Source: AP-15 sp963747735 (GTDB taxonomy: Bacteria > Pseudomonadota > Alphaproteobacteria > ATCC43930 > CGMCC-115725). From it: DNA of 64,000 nt. The translations under genes and the position numbers were made by a program. The stretch lies in assembly GCA_963747735.1 (NCBI GenBank), contig CAVVGE010000001.1, positions 558,001 to 622,000 on the forward strand, given 5' to 3'. The first letter of the stretch is position 1. Each line of letters begins with the position of its first letter. The notes beneath the pieces are model-generated. The model made no database searches. It worked only from the letters and a program-made list of their open reading frames with translations, and was not told where the DNA came from. Positions 1 through 9,982 of the stretch are shown piece after piece.

Positions 1-1029
1 CATCTGCGCCCGCGCACCAACGTGATCGGCGCGGCGACCCGGGTGCGGCACAGCTTGGCCCAGGCGATCCACCGGTTTTTCGACGAGAACGGCTTTTTCT
101 GGGTCAACACGCCGATCATCACCGCTGCGGACGCCGAGGGAGCGGGCGCCTTGTTTCGGGTGTCGAGCCTGGATTTCGCCAATCTGCCGCGCACGCCAGA
201 CGGCAAGGTCGATTTCGCGCAGGATTTCTTTGGCCGCGAGGCTTTTCTGACGGTCTCGGGGCAGCTCAATGTCGAGGCCTACTGCCTGGCGCTGACCAAG
301 GTCTATACCTTCGGGCCGACCTTCCGCGCCGAGAATTCGAACACCAGCCGCCACCTCGCCGAGTTCTGGATGATCGAGCCGGAGATCGCCTTTGCCGATT
401 TATCGGACAATGCGAGCCTCGCGGAAGCGCTTCTGAAATCGGCGTTCGGTGCATTGCTGAACGAGAGGGCCGAGGACCTCGCTTTTTTCGATCAGCGGAT
501 CGAGAAGGGCCTGGTCGCGAAGCTCGAAGGCATCGTCGCCTCCGAGTTCGTGCGCATGGAGTACGGCGAAGCAATCGGCGTGCTCGAGCGGGCGAAAGGA
601 GAAAAGTTCGAGTTTCCGGTCGAATGGGGCATCGACCTGCAGTCGGAGCACGAGCGCTATCTGACCGAAAAGCACACGAAAAAGCCCGTCGTCGTGATCA
701 ACTACCCCGAGCGCATCAAGGCGTTCTACATGCGATTGAACGACGACGGGCGCACCGTCGCGGCGATGGACGTGCTGGCGCCGGGAATCGGCGAGATCGT
801 CGGCGGCAGCCAGCGCGAGGAGCGGCTCGAAATGCTCGACGCGCGCATGGCCGAACGCGGCATCGATAAGGAGCACTACGCCTGGTACCGAGACCTCCGG
901 CGCTACGGCACCGTGCCGCATGCCGGATTTGGCCTCGGCTTTGAGCGCACCCTCGCCTACGTCACCGGCCTCGCCAATGTCCGCGACGCCATCCCCTTCC
1001 CGCGCACCCCCGGCAACGCCCGGTACTGA
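1..1029 (+). CDS. asnS: Asparaginyl-tRNA synthetase, 3' part (5' end outside window)
   Basis: Class II aminoacyl-tRNA synthetase that charges tRNA-Asn in the cytosol. The frame is open from base 1, so the GTG at 22 is internal and about 342 C-terminal residues are present. They cover the catalytic core: the motif 2 block FRAENSNTSRHLAEFWM, with the Asn-type signature FRAENSNTSRH, and motif 3 in GFGLGFERTLAYVTG near the end, whose arginine binds ATP. The N-terminal anticodon-binding OB fold lies upstream of the window. It ends at TGA 1027-1029 and the next gene is convergent. Identification is firm; AspRS is unlikely given the motif 2 sequence. Confidence 0.95.
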   Translation, partial: HLRPRTNVIGAATRVRHSLAQAIHRFFDENGFFWVNTPIITAADAEGAGALFRVSSLDFANLPRTPDGKVDFAQDFFGREAFLTVSGQLNVEAYCLALTKVYTFGPTFRAENSNTSRHLAEFWMIEPEIAFADLSDNASLAEALLKSAFGALLNERAEDLAFFDQRIEKGLVAKLEGIVASEFVRMEYGEAIGVLERAKGEKFEFPVEWGIDLQSEHERYLTEKHTKKPVVVINYPERIKAFYMRLNDDGRTVAAMDVLAPGIGEIVGGSQREERLEMLDARMAERGIDKEHYAWYRDLRRYGTVPHAGFGLGFERTLAYVTGLANVRDAIPFPRTPGNARY

Positions 1030-1062
1030 CGATCGCAACCGCGCAAGGCCGGAGCCGGGGCC

Positions 1063-2037
1063 TCAGTTCGGGGTCCAGCTCAGTGCTCGGATCTCGGTGA
1101 ATTCGCGCGGCAATTTGCGCCACGAATCGCCGGCGTCGGCGGTCGCATACAATTCCCCGTAATGGCTGCACGCATAGATCAGCCCGGCATCGGCCGGATG
1201 GGTCGCAAAGGCCCAGATCGGCGAATTCGGCACCGCCGGCAACGGCAATGCCCGCCAGGTCTCGCCGCCATCGGTCGAGCGCTGGATCGCGCCGGTGCTG
1301 CCCGCCGCCCCGTCGCCGGTCGCGACAAAGACGGTGTCCGGGTCGTCCGCCCGCAATGCCAAGTGCCGGCAATAGGGCAGGCTGAATTGTTTGCCGACGC
1401 CGAGTCCTTGCCAGCTCTCGCCCCGGTCGGTGCTGGCGAAGATCTCGCGCGGCGTGCTGGTGAGGACCGTCTTCCGATTGCCGGCGGCGCGCACCATCAC
1501 GTCGTGGATGTCCGGGTCGTCGAGCCCGCCGCCGATCCGGGTCCAAGTGTCGCCGCCGTCGAGGCTGCGCCGCACGCCGTCGACCTCGACCCCGGCCCAG
1601 ACGATGCGCCGGTCCTGTGGATCGACCGTCAGGGCGGTCACCCGCGGCACCCGCACATTCGGGCATTCTTCGGCCATCTCGGCGGCGAGCTTCTGCCAAT
1701 GCCGCCCGCCGTCGCGCGAGCGGTAAAGTGCTGCCGGCCGGGTCCCGGCAAAGATCGTGTCGGGGTCCGAGGGATCGAACGCGATCCGCCACACGTCGAG
1801 CGAATTCATCGGCGATTCGAGCCGCTCAAAGCTCTGCCCGCCATCCTGGCTTTTGTAGACGCCGTCGTCGGCGCCGGCGAAGACGGTGCGCGGCTCGGCC
1901 GGATGAACGCTGAGGTTGAAGACGCGGCTCTCGCTCCACAAGCCTCGCGTGACCCGGCGCCAGCTCTCGCCGCCGTCGGGGCTGACCCAGGCGCCGCTGC
2001 CGATCGTGCCGACGCAGAGCGTCGCGTTGCGGCTCAT
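1063..2037 (-). CDS. Asp-box (BNR) repeat beta-propeller protein
   Basis: A 324-residue protein built almost entirely of Asp-box repeats of the S/T-x-D-x-G-x-S/T-W type (SPDGGESW, SQDGGQSF, SRDGGRHW, SLDGGDTW, STDRGESW, STDGGETW, TADAGDSW), about one per 45 residues, so a seven-bladed sialidase/VPS10-like beta-propeller is likely. No signal peptide is visible. The start ATG (2037-2035) overlaps the TGA of the upstream VOC gene, so the two are translationally coupled. The fold is well supported. The substrate is unknown: annotated relatives are called exo-alpha-sialidase or photosynthesis-system-assembly-like proteins, and nothing here confirms enzymatic activity. Confidence 0.8.
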   Translation of the reverse strand: MSRNATLCVGTIGSGAWVSPDGGESWRRVTRGLWSESRVFNLSVHPAEPRTVFAGADDGVYKSQDGGQSFERLESPMNSLDVWRIAFDPSDPDTIFAGTRPAALYRSRDGGRHWQKLAAEMAEECPNVRVPRVTALTVDPQDRRIVWAGVEVDGVRRSLDGGDTWTRIGGGLDDPDIHDVMVRAAGNRKTVLTSTPREIFASTDRGESWQGLGVGKQFSLPYCRHLALRADDPDTVFVATGDGAAGSTGAIQRSTDGGETWRALPLPAVPNSPIWAFATHPADAGLIYACSHYGELYATADAGDSWRKLPREFTEIRALSWTPN

Positions 2038-2444
2038 CACCCGTTGTCCCAGCCGGTGTGCGAGATATCGACGACGACGCCGTCGGGGCCGGACCATTTC
2101 ATCTCGAAATTACGGTGGCTGCCGCCCGCCATCTCCATGTCGAGCCCGTCTTTTGCGGTCAACTCCTTGCCGTCTGCCTGTTCCAGGCGCTCGACCGCCG
2201 CGTCGAGATCCTCGACCTCGAAGCCGAAATGATGGATGCCGCTGAAATTGGCGCCGTGCGCGCCGACATCGGCGTCCTTTTCGGTCTTGAAGTTCAGCAC
2301 CGCCAAGTTGATGTAGCCGTCGGTCAGAAACACGCATCCGCGCGAATTGCGCCGGATCTCGCGCATGCCGAAGGCTTCCTTGTAAAAGGCGGCGGTCTTG
2401 GCCGGGTCCTCGGTCGTCAAGGCGATGTGTCTCAATCTGGGCAT
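2037..2444 (-). CDS. VOC (glyoxalase/dioxygenase superfamily) protein
   Basis: A 135-residue single-module vicinal-oxygen-chelate protein. It begins MPRLRHIALTTEDP, with the N-terminal metal-ligand His, has a central IHHFGFEV strand, and ends near GPDGVVVDIS, where many relatives have a glutamate. The start at 2444 is favoured over longer upstream options because GGAGGAAAG lies just before it. It is followed with overlap by the Asp-box gene. VOC members include lactoylglutathione lyase, epimerases and extradiol dioxygenases; the substrate cannot be read from the sequence. Confidence 0.82.
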   Translation of the reverse strand: MPRLRHIALTTEDPAKTAAFYKEAFGMREIRRNSRGCVFLTDGYINLAVLNFKTEKDADVGAHGANFSGIHHFGFEVEDLDAAVERLEQADGKELTAKDGLDMEMAGGSHRNFEMKWSGPDGVVVDISHTGWDNG

Positions 2445-2533
2445 GATCTTTCCTCCGCGCCCGGCCGCGGCCCGGACGGGCCTTCTCCACGGCCGTTGGC
2501 GCAAAAGTAGTACGGACGGCCGTCGCAGGCAAA

Positions 2534-2580
2534 CCCCCACCCTGACCCCCCCGCGCGCGGGGGAGGGTCAGGGTGGGGGC
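2534..2580. repeat. GC-rich extragenic palindrome (family 1)
   Basis: A near-perfect inverted repeat: CCCCCACCCTGACCC on the left pairs with GGGTCAGGGTGGGGG on the right around a CG-rich centre. It sits directly after the stop codon of the enolase-superfamily gene and before the VOC gene, so a transcript would form a long hairpin between them. Similar C/G-block palindromes occur at 24603, 32345 and 56399 in this window. Confidence 0.7.
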
Positions 2581-3747
2581 TCAGCCGGTGCGGTAGCGCT
2601 CGACCGCTGCGGGGTCGAGCTCGATGCCGAGGCCTGGGCGTTGCGGCAGCGGGATCATTCCGTCGCGGTCGATCGCGATCGGCTCCTTCAGCAATTCGTC
2701 GCGCAGCCCGTTCGGGTTTTGGTCGAATTCGAGCACCAGCCCATTCGGGATCGAGGCGATGAAATGGAGCGCGGCGGCGAAGAGGACCGCGCTGGCAAAG
2801 GCGTGCGGCGCCACCATCAGGTGATGCGCGTGGGCGAAGGCGGCGATACGGCGGCACTCGGAAAAGCCGCCGGACCAGGCGAGGTCGGGCTGGACGATGT
2901 CGACGGCACCGCGCGCGATCAGCTCGCGAAAGCCGTAGAGGCCGATCTCGGTCTCGTAGCCGGCGATCGGGGTGGCGAGCGCGGCCGCCACGCGGGCGCT
3001 GCCGTCGATGTCGTCGGTGGCGACGGGCTCCTCGATCCAGTAAAGCCGGTAGGGTTCGAGCGCCCGACCCATCTCGATCGCCATCGCCGGGCTCCAGGCG
3101 CAATTGACATCGGCCATCAGCTTCGCCTTGGTCCCCAGCGCGCGACGCACGGCGGCGACCCTCTCGATGTCCTCCTCGGGCTCGACCTCGCACATCTGCG
3201 AGTTGCCGGCGAGATGGCGCAGATGGGTCCCTGTCGAGGGGTTGCGCCCGATCTTCATTTTCATGCCCTTGAAGCCGCGGGCACGGTAGCCCTCGGCCTC
3301 GCCGGCGAGATCGTCGGCAGATTTGCCCTCTTGGTAAAAGCCGCCGCTGGCATAGGCCTCGACCCGGTCGCGACAGGCGCCGAGAAGCTTGTAGACCGGC
3401 AATTTCGCGACTTTGCCGGCGATGTCCCAGAGGGCGATGTCGATGCCGCTGATCGCGTTCATGACGATGCCGCGCCGGCCGAACTGGCGGGTGCGCGCGA
3501 ACATCTTCTGCCACAGCCCCTCGATCAAAAGCGGGTCTTCGCCGAGGATCAGCGGGCGCAGCTGGTGCTCGATCACATGCCGGGTGCCGCCGCCGCCGAC
3601 CCCGGCCTCACCGATGCCGCGAATGCCCTCGTCGGTCTCGATTTCGACCAAAAGCCCACCGCGCGCCGCCTGCATGCCGCCAGCGCTGCCATAGGGCGGC
3701 TCGCAGCGATAGGAGAGCGGGATTGTGCGGATATCGACGATCTTCAT
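2581..3747 (-). CDS. Mandelate racemase / muconate lactonizing enzyme family protein
   Basis: A 388-residue enolase-superfamily enzyme of normal length, starting MKIVDIRTIPLSY. Visible active-site features are the K-x-K catalytic pair in GFKGMKMKIGR, the Mg ligands Asp in MADVNCAW, Glu in WIEEPV and Glu in GYETEIG, and a C-terminal PHAFAS segment. These enzymes abstract the alpha-proton of a carboxylate; sugar-acid dehydration, racemisation and cycloisomerisation are all possible. The start at 3747 excludes a long low-complexity upstream extension. It is the first gene of a minus-strand group continuing to the VOC and Asp-box genes. The exact substrate is undetermined. Confidence 0.87.
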   Translation of the reverse strand: MKIVDIRTIPLSYRCEPPYGSAGGMQAARGGLLVEIETDEGIRGIGEAGVGGGGTRHVIEHQLRPLILGEDPLLIEGLWQKMFARTRQFGRRGIVMNAISGIDIALWDIAGKVAKLPVYKLLGACRDRVEAYASGGFYQEGKSADDLAGEAEGYRARGFKGMKMKIGRNPSTGTHLRHLAGNSQMCEVEPEEDIERVAAVRRALGTKAKLMADVNCAWSPAMAIEMGRALEPYRLYWIEEPVATDDIDGSARVAAALATPIAGYETEIGLYGFRELIARGAVDIVQPDLAWSGGFSECRRIAAFAHAHHLMVAPHAFASAVLFAAALHFIASIPNGLVLEFDQNPNGLRDELLKEPIAIDRDGMIPLPQRPGLGIELDPAAVERYRTG

Positions 3748-3867
3748 GGCAGGGTGTCCCATCCCGTTTGGCGGCATGACGGGAAGGAGCGGCGCGGGTG
3801 TCAAGCGTCGGGGTGGCGCCACTCGCGGCCCAGGGCGCAGCGGAAAGCAAAACGGGCGCACCGGAAA

Positions 3868-3904
3868 GCAAAACCGCCCGCCTGCGGGTTGCGCGGGCGG
3901 GCGG
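3868..3904 (-). terminator. Rho-independent terminator of groES-groEL
   Basis: Read on the minus strand, CCGCCCGC and GCGGGCGG arms form a strong GC stem just after the groEL stop, followed by TTTTGC. The GCAAAA flanks can extend the stem, so it may also act on the opposite strand. It separates groEL from the enolase-superfamily gene. Confidence 0.65.
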
Positions 3905-3931
3905 CTTGCGTTTTGCAAGCGAATGGAGCGG

Positions 3932-5587
<1,656 letters not shown>

Positions 5588-5600
5588 TCTTCGGTTCTCC

Positions 5601-5915
5601 TCAAGCGGCTCGTTTTGCGGCGGCACCAGGCTCGATGACGCCCATGATGTCCGATTCCTTCATGATGATCAGCTCTTCGCCGTCGAGCTTGACCTCGGTG
5701 CCCGACCATTTGCCGAACAGCACCCGGTCGCCCGACTTGACCTCCATCGGCTGGATCTTGCCGTCCTCGCCACGTGCGCCGGGGCCGGCGGCGACGACCT
5801 CGCCCTCCATCGGCTTTTCCTGGGCCGTGTCCGGGATGATAATCCCGCCCAGGCTCTTTTCCTCGGACTCGACCCGCTTGATCAGCACGCGGTCGTGCAG
5901 CGGACGGAATTTCAT
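5601..5915 (-). CDS. groES: 10 kDa co-chaperonin GroES
   Basis: A 104-residue co-chaperonin that caps the GroEL cylinder. It starts MKFRPLHDRVLIKRVE; the mobile loop EKSLGGIIIPDTAQEKP and the core GDRVLFGKWSGTEVK are clear. The start at 5915 follows GAGGAGG with good spacing. The C-terminal tail (EPGAAAKRAA) is slightly longer than usual. It is the first gene of the heat-shock operon, 36 bases downstream of the CIRCE element. Confidence 0.97.
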   Translation of the reverse strand: MKFRPLHDRVLIKRVESEEKSLGGIIIPDTAQEKPMEGEVVAAGPGARGEDGKIQPMEVKSGDRVLFGKWSGTEVKLDGEELIIMKESDIMGVIEPGAAAKRAA

Positions 5916-5950
5916 AAGCACCTCCTCAAAACGCAATCGCAAGCCGGCTG

Positions 5951-5977
5951 TTAGCACTCTCAGGGAGAGAGTGCTGG
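5951..5977. promoter_or_regulatory. CIRCE element (HrcA operator)
   Basis: TTAGCACTC, nine bases, then GAGTGCTGG. This matches the CIRCE consensus TTAGCACTC-N9-GAGTGCTAA at all but the last two positions. It lies immediately downstream of the groES -10 box on the minus strand, where HrcA blocks transcription until heat shock. Confidence 0.95.
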
Positions 5978-5978
5978 C

Positions 5979-6007
5979 GACATAATCGGCCGGACAAGGG
6001 TTGTCAA
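5979..6007 (-). promoter_or_regulatory. groES-groEL housekeeping promoter
   Basis: On the minus strand a perfect -35 TTGACA (6002-6007), a 17-base spacer, and a -10 TATGTC (5979-5984). The -10 abuts the CIRCE operator, so HrcA binding would cover the start of transcription. Confidence 0.85.
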
Positions 6008-6112
6008 GCCGTCGCCCGATCGGCTGTTGGCCGCGACGGTTTTGACAAGTGGGAGGGTCCGGGTGCACTCTTTCCGCGCGATGATCGATCCCGCCACTGA
6101 CGAGCCCGTACG

Positions 6113-7090
6113 ATGCCGCGAACCGTAGACTGGGAAATCCCGGGCGAGATCCAGCCAAAGCCCGAAGAGTGCAGCTTCGATCTCAGCCGCGCCCTCGGTG
6201 CGGTGCTGGGCGTGCGGGCGACGGTCCCCGAGGACGCCTTCACCGCCGCGACGCTCGGCACCGAGCGTGCCGGCAGCGGCGTCCTCATTCGCGGCGACGG
6301 GCTGGTGCTGACCATCGGCTATCTGATCACCGAGGCCGAGACCTTGTGGCTGACCTCGGCCGATGGCGGCGCGGTGCAAGGGCATGTCCTCGCCTACGAC
6401 CAGGAAAGCGGCTTTGGCCTGGTCCAGGCGCTGGGGCGGTTGAATGTGGCGCCGATCGAGCTGGGCACCGGCTTGCGCGTCGGCGCCGGTGACCGTGCCG
6501 TCATCGCCGCCGAAGGCGGGCGCCGCCATGCGATCGCCGCCCGTGTCGTGGCTCGCCAGGAATTCGCCGGCTATTGGGAATATGTGCTCGACCGGGCAAT
6601 TTTCACCGCGCCCGCGCACCCGTTCTGGGGCGGTGCGGCGCTGATCGCAGCCGACGGCAGCCTGATCGGCATCGGCTCGCTGCACGTCCAGCATTCGAGC
6701 GGGCGCGAGCTGCGCCGCGACGTCAACATGGTGGTGCCGATCGACCTGTTGCCGCCGATCCTCGACGACATGCTGTCCTATGGCCGGCCGAACCGCCCGC
6801 CGCGCCCGTGGCTCGGCCTCTATGCTGCCGAGGTCGAAGACGCGATCGTCGTCGCCGGCCTCGCCGAGCGCGGGCCGGCGAGCAAGGCCGGTCTTCGCCC
6901 TGGCGACAAGATCCTCGCCGTGCGCGACGATCCCGTGCCCAGCCTCGCGGCATTGTGGCGCAAGGTGTGGGCGGGCGGACCCGCCGGCACCGAAGTGCTG
7001 CTTCAGGTCGTGCGCGACAGCGAGACCTTGCGGGTCAGGGTGCTGTCCGCCGATCGGACCCGGTTGCTGAAAGCGCCAAAGCTGCACTGA
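6113..7090 (+). CDS. HtrA/DegP-like PDZ protein with degenerate catalytic triad
   Basis: A 325-residue protein with a trypsin-like domain (about 40-200) and a C-terminal PDZ domain (about 225-315, with AGLRPGDKILAV). All three catalytic positions appear lost. The usual TNNHV is TIGYLI (His to Tyr), the usual DLALL is SGFGLV (Asp to Gly), and the usual GNSGGP is PFWGGA (Ser to Trp). The frame is intact and the protein well conserved, so it is probably a functional non-catalytic binding protein, not a wreck. No signal peptide is seen, so it is probably cytoplasmic. It is divergent from groES. Role unknown. Confidence 0.78.
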   Translation: MPRTVDWEIPGEIQPKPEECSFDLSRALGAVLGVRATVPEDAFTAATLGTERAGSGVLIRGDGLVLTIGYLITEAETLWLTSADGGAVQGHVLAYDQESGFGLVQALGRLNVAPIELGTGLRVGAGDRAVIAAEGGRRHAIAARVVARQEFAGYWEYVLDRAIFTAPAHPFWGGAALIAADGSLIGIGSLHVQHSSGRELRRDVNMVVPIDLLPPILDDMLSYGRPNRPPRPWLGLYAAEVEDAIVVAGLAERGPASKAGLRPGDKILAVRDDPVPSLAALWRKVWAGGPAGTEVLLQVVRDSETLRVRVLSADRTRLLKAPKLH

Positions 7091-7166
7091 GCGGGTTGTG
7101 GCGCGGGCTTGACACCGGCTCCGCCCGGTCGCAAACGGAACCGGGTCGCTGTCCCGCCTGCAACCG

Positions 7167-8111
7167 GTGTCTGCTTTGCTCGAAAGTCCTGAGCCTTCCC
7201 CGCTGCCTGATGCGCGGCCGCGGCATCTGCGTCGCCTCGAAGCCGAGTCGATCGGGATCATGCGCGAGGTTGCGGCCGAGTTCCGCAACCCGGTGATGCT
7301 CTATTCGATCGGCAAGGATTCGAGCGTGATGCTGCATCTGGCGCGGAAGGCGTTCTTTCCGGGCAAGCTCCCGTTTCCGCTGCTGCACATCGACACCTTG
7401 TGGAAATTCCGCGAGATGATCGCGTTTCGCGACGCGACCGCGCGCCGGCTCGGCATCGAGCTGATCGTCCATACCAACGAGGAAGGGGTGCGCCGCGGCA
7501 TCGACCCGATCACCTCGGGCTCGGCGCTGCATACCCAGGTGATGAAGACCGAGGCGCTGAAGCAGGCGCTCGACCGCGGCGATTTCGACGCGGCCTTTGG
7601 CGGCGCCCGGCGCGACGAGGAGAAGAGCCGGGCCAAGGAGCGGGTGTTCTCGCTGCGCAGCGCCAGCCACGGCTGGGACCCGAAAAACCAGCGGCCCGAA
7701 TTGTGGCGGCTTTACAACACACGGCTGCGCGATGGGGAATCGATGCGCGTCTTTCCGTTGTCGAATTGGACCGAGCTCGATATCTGGGAATACATCGCCG
7801 CGGAAAACATCCCGTTGGTGCCGCTCTACTTCGCCAAGCCGCGGCCGGTAGTCGCGCGCAACGGCACCTGGATCATGGTCGATGACGACCGCCTGCCGCT
7901 CCAACCGGGCGAGCGCCCCGAACAGCGTCTCGTACGCTTTCGCACCCTCGGCTGCTACCCGCTGACCGGCGCCATCGAGGCGACCGCCGCGACCGCGGAC
8001 GAGATTGTCGCCGAGCTGCGGGGCGCGCGGCGGTCGGAACGTCAGGGGCGTCTGATCGACGGCGACGAGGACGCGGCGATGGAGCGCAAAAAGCGCGAGG
8101 GTTATTTCTGA
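7167..8111 (+). CDS. cysD: Sulfate adenylyltransferase subunit 2
   Basis: Small catalytic subunit of ATP sulfurylase, making APS from sulfate and ATP with CysN. It has 314 residues; the PP-loop SIGKDSS is at 47-53 and the conserved HIDTLWKFREM follows, with GGARRDEEKSRAKER in the middle. The GTG start at 7167 keeps the conserved HLRRLEAESI helix; the next ATG would remove it. The stop overlaps the start of cysNC (TGATG), so the subunits are coupled. Confidence 0.95.
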   Translation: MSALLESPEPSPLPDARPRHLRRLEAESIGIMREVAAEFRNPVMLYSIGKDSSVMLHLARKAFFPGKLPFPLLHIDTLWKFREMIAFRDATARRLGIELIVHTNEEGVRRGIDPITSGSALHTQVMKTEALKQALDRGDFDAAFGGARRDEEKSRAKERVFSLRSASHGWDPKNQRPELWRLYNTRLRDGESMRVFPLSNWTELDIWEYIAAENIPLVPLYFAKPRPVVARNGTWIMVDDDRLPLQPGERPEQRLVRFRTLGCYPLTGAIEATAATADEIVAELRGARRSERQGRLIDGDEDAAMERKKREGYF

Positions 8112-9982
8112 TGGCCGGCTCGTGCGGTTCGCCGCCGCCGGTGGCGAGCCGGGATCTCTTGCGCTTTCTGACCTGCGGGTCGGTCGATGACGGCAAATCG
8201 ACGCTGATCGGCCGAATGCTGCACGACAGCGCGCTGATCCTCGACGATCAGCTCGCGGCCTTGGCGCAGGAATCGCGGCGCTTCGGCACCGCCGGAGACG
8301 ACATCGACTTCTCGCTCTTGCTCGACGGCCTCGAAGACGAGCGCCAGCAGCGGATCACGATCGATGTCGCCTATCGCTTTTTTGCGACGCCGACGCGCGC
8401 TTTTGTCGTCGCCGACACACCGGGCCACGAGCAATACACCCGCAACATGGCGACCGGCGCCTCGACCGCCGATCTCGCGGTAATTCTGGTCGATGCGCGC
8501 AAAGGCGTCCTGCCGCAAACCAAGCGGCACGCTTTTATCTGCTCGCTCCTCGGCATCCGCCAGCTGGTGCTCGCCGTCAACAAGATGGATCTGGTGCGCT
8601 TCGCCGAACCGCCGTTTCGCGAGATCGCCGACGCCTTTGCCGATTTCGCCAAGGGTCTGGACAGCGTCACGGTCTGCGCCATCCCGCTTTCGGCGCGGCG
8701 CGGCGACAATGTCACGCATCGCTCGGCCGAGATGTCGTGGTACCGGGGGCCGACCCTGTTCGAGCACCTTCATTCGGTCGAGGTCGCCACCGGCGGCGAC
8801 CGGCCGTTCCGGTTCCCGGTGCAGTGGGTGAACCGCCCGGATGGCGAGTTTCGCGGCTTTTCCGGCACGGTCGCATCGGGCTCCATCGGCAACGGTGATG
8901 CGGTGCTCGTCGCCGGCTCGGGGCGCTCGACCCGGGTCAGGGAGATCGTGACCTTCGACGGGCCGCTCGACCGCGCCGGTCCCGGCGATGCGGTCACCTT
9001 GACCCTCGATGACGAGATCGACGTGGCCCGCGGCGATGTCCTCGCCGACCCGCGCGACCCGCCGGAATTTGTCGACCAGTTTGCCGCTCATCTGATCTGG
9101 ATGAGCGACCAGCCGCTGGTGGCCGGGCGCTCCTATCTGATGAAGATCGCGACCCGGAGCGTGCCGGCCACGGTGACCGCGCTCAAGCATCGCATCGATG
9201 TCGACACCCTGGCGCATCTCGCCGACCGGACGCTGCGCTTGAACGAGATCGGGTTTTGCAACCTGTCGACCGCGGCCCCGGTGGCGTTCGACCCCTATGC
9301 CGTCAATCGCGACACCGGCGCCTTTATTCTGATCGACCGCTTCACCAACGCGACAGCGGGCGCCGGGATGATCGCGTTTGGCCTGCGCCGGGCCAGCAAC
9401 ATCCACTGGCAGGCGTTGACCGTCGGCCGCGAAGAGCGCGCGGCGCTAAAGGAGCAAGCTCCGGCGGTCTTGTGGCTGACCGGGCTCTCCGGCGCCGGCA
9501 AATCGACGATCGCCGATCTCGTCGAGAAGAAGCTCTTGGCCCGCGGCCGCCATACGATGCTGCTCGACGGCGACAATGTTCGGCACGGGCTCAACCGCGA
9601 CCTCGGCTTTACCGACGCCGACCGGGTCGAGAACATCAGGCGGGTCGGCGAGGTGGCGCGGCTGCTGAGCGAGGCCGGGCTGGTCGTGCTGTGCTCGTTC
9701 ATCTCGCCGTTTCGCGCCGAGCGGCGCATGGTGCGTGAGCTGACGGCCCCCGCCGCGTTTCTCGAAATCTTTGTGGATACGCCGCTCGAAGAATGCATTC
9801 GGCGCGATCCCAAGGGCCTCTACGCCAAGGCCAAAGCCGGGCGCATCGAGCATTTCACCGGGCTCGACTCACCCTACGAAGCGCCCGAAGATCCGGAAAT
9901 CCGGCTATCGACTGTCGGCGACACCGCGGAGAGTGCCGCCGACCTCATAATCGACGAACTGCGGCGGCGCAGAATTATTTGA
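8111..9982 (+). CDS. cysNC: Bifunctional sulfate adenylyltransferase subunit 1 / APS kinase
   Basis: A 623-residue fusion. The N-terminal part is the CysN GTPase with P-loop GSVDDGKST (23-31), switch DTPGHEQYTRNM and NKMD; it drives APS synthesis with CysD. The C-terminal part, from about 450, is APS kinase with P-loop GLSGAGKST and the DGDNVRHGLN segment, converting APS to PAPS for assimilation or sulfation. Such fusions are common in alphaproteobacteria. The last eight bases overlap the 3' end of the convergent UDP-xylose synthase gene. Confidence 0.96.
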   Translation: MAGSCGSPPPVASRDLLRFLTCGSVDDGKSTLIGRMLHDSALILDDQLAALAQESRRFGTAGDDIDFSLLLDGLEDERQQRITIDVAYRFFATPTRAFVVADTPGHEQYTRNMATGASTADLAVILVDARKGVLPQTKRHAFICSLLGIRQLVLAVNKMDLVRFAEPPFREIADAFADFAKGLDSVTVCAIPLSARRGDNVTHRSAEMSWYRGPTLFEHLHSVEVATGGDRPFRFPVQWVNRPDGEFRGFSGTVASGSIGNGDAVLVAGSGRSTRVREIVTFDGPLDRAGPGDAVTLTLDDEIDVARGDVLADPRDPPEFVDQFAAHLIWMSDQPLVAGRSYLMKIATRSVPATVTALKHRIDVDTLAHLADRTLRLNEIGFCNLSTAAPVAFDPYAVNRDTGAFILIDRFTNATAGAGMIAFGLRRASNIHWQALTVGREERAALKEQAPAVLWLTGLSGAGKSTIADLVEKKLLARGRHTMLLDGDNVRHGLNRDLGFTDADRVENIRRVGEVARLLSEAGLVVLCSFISPFRAERRMVRELTAPAAFLEIFVDTPLEECIRRDPKGLYAKAKAGRIEHFTGLDSPYEAPEDPEIRLSTVGDTAESAADLIIDELRRRRII

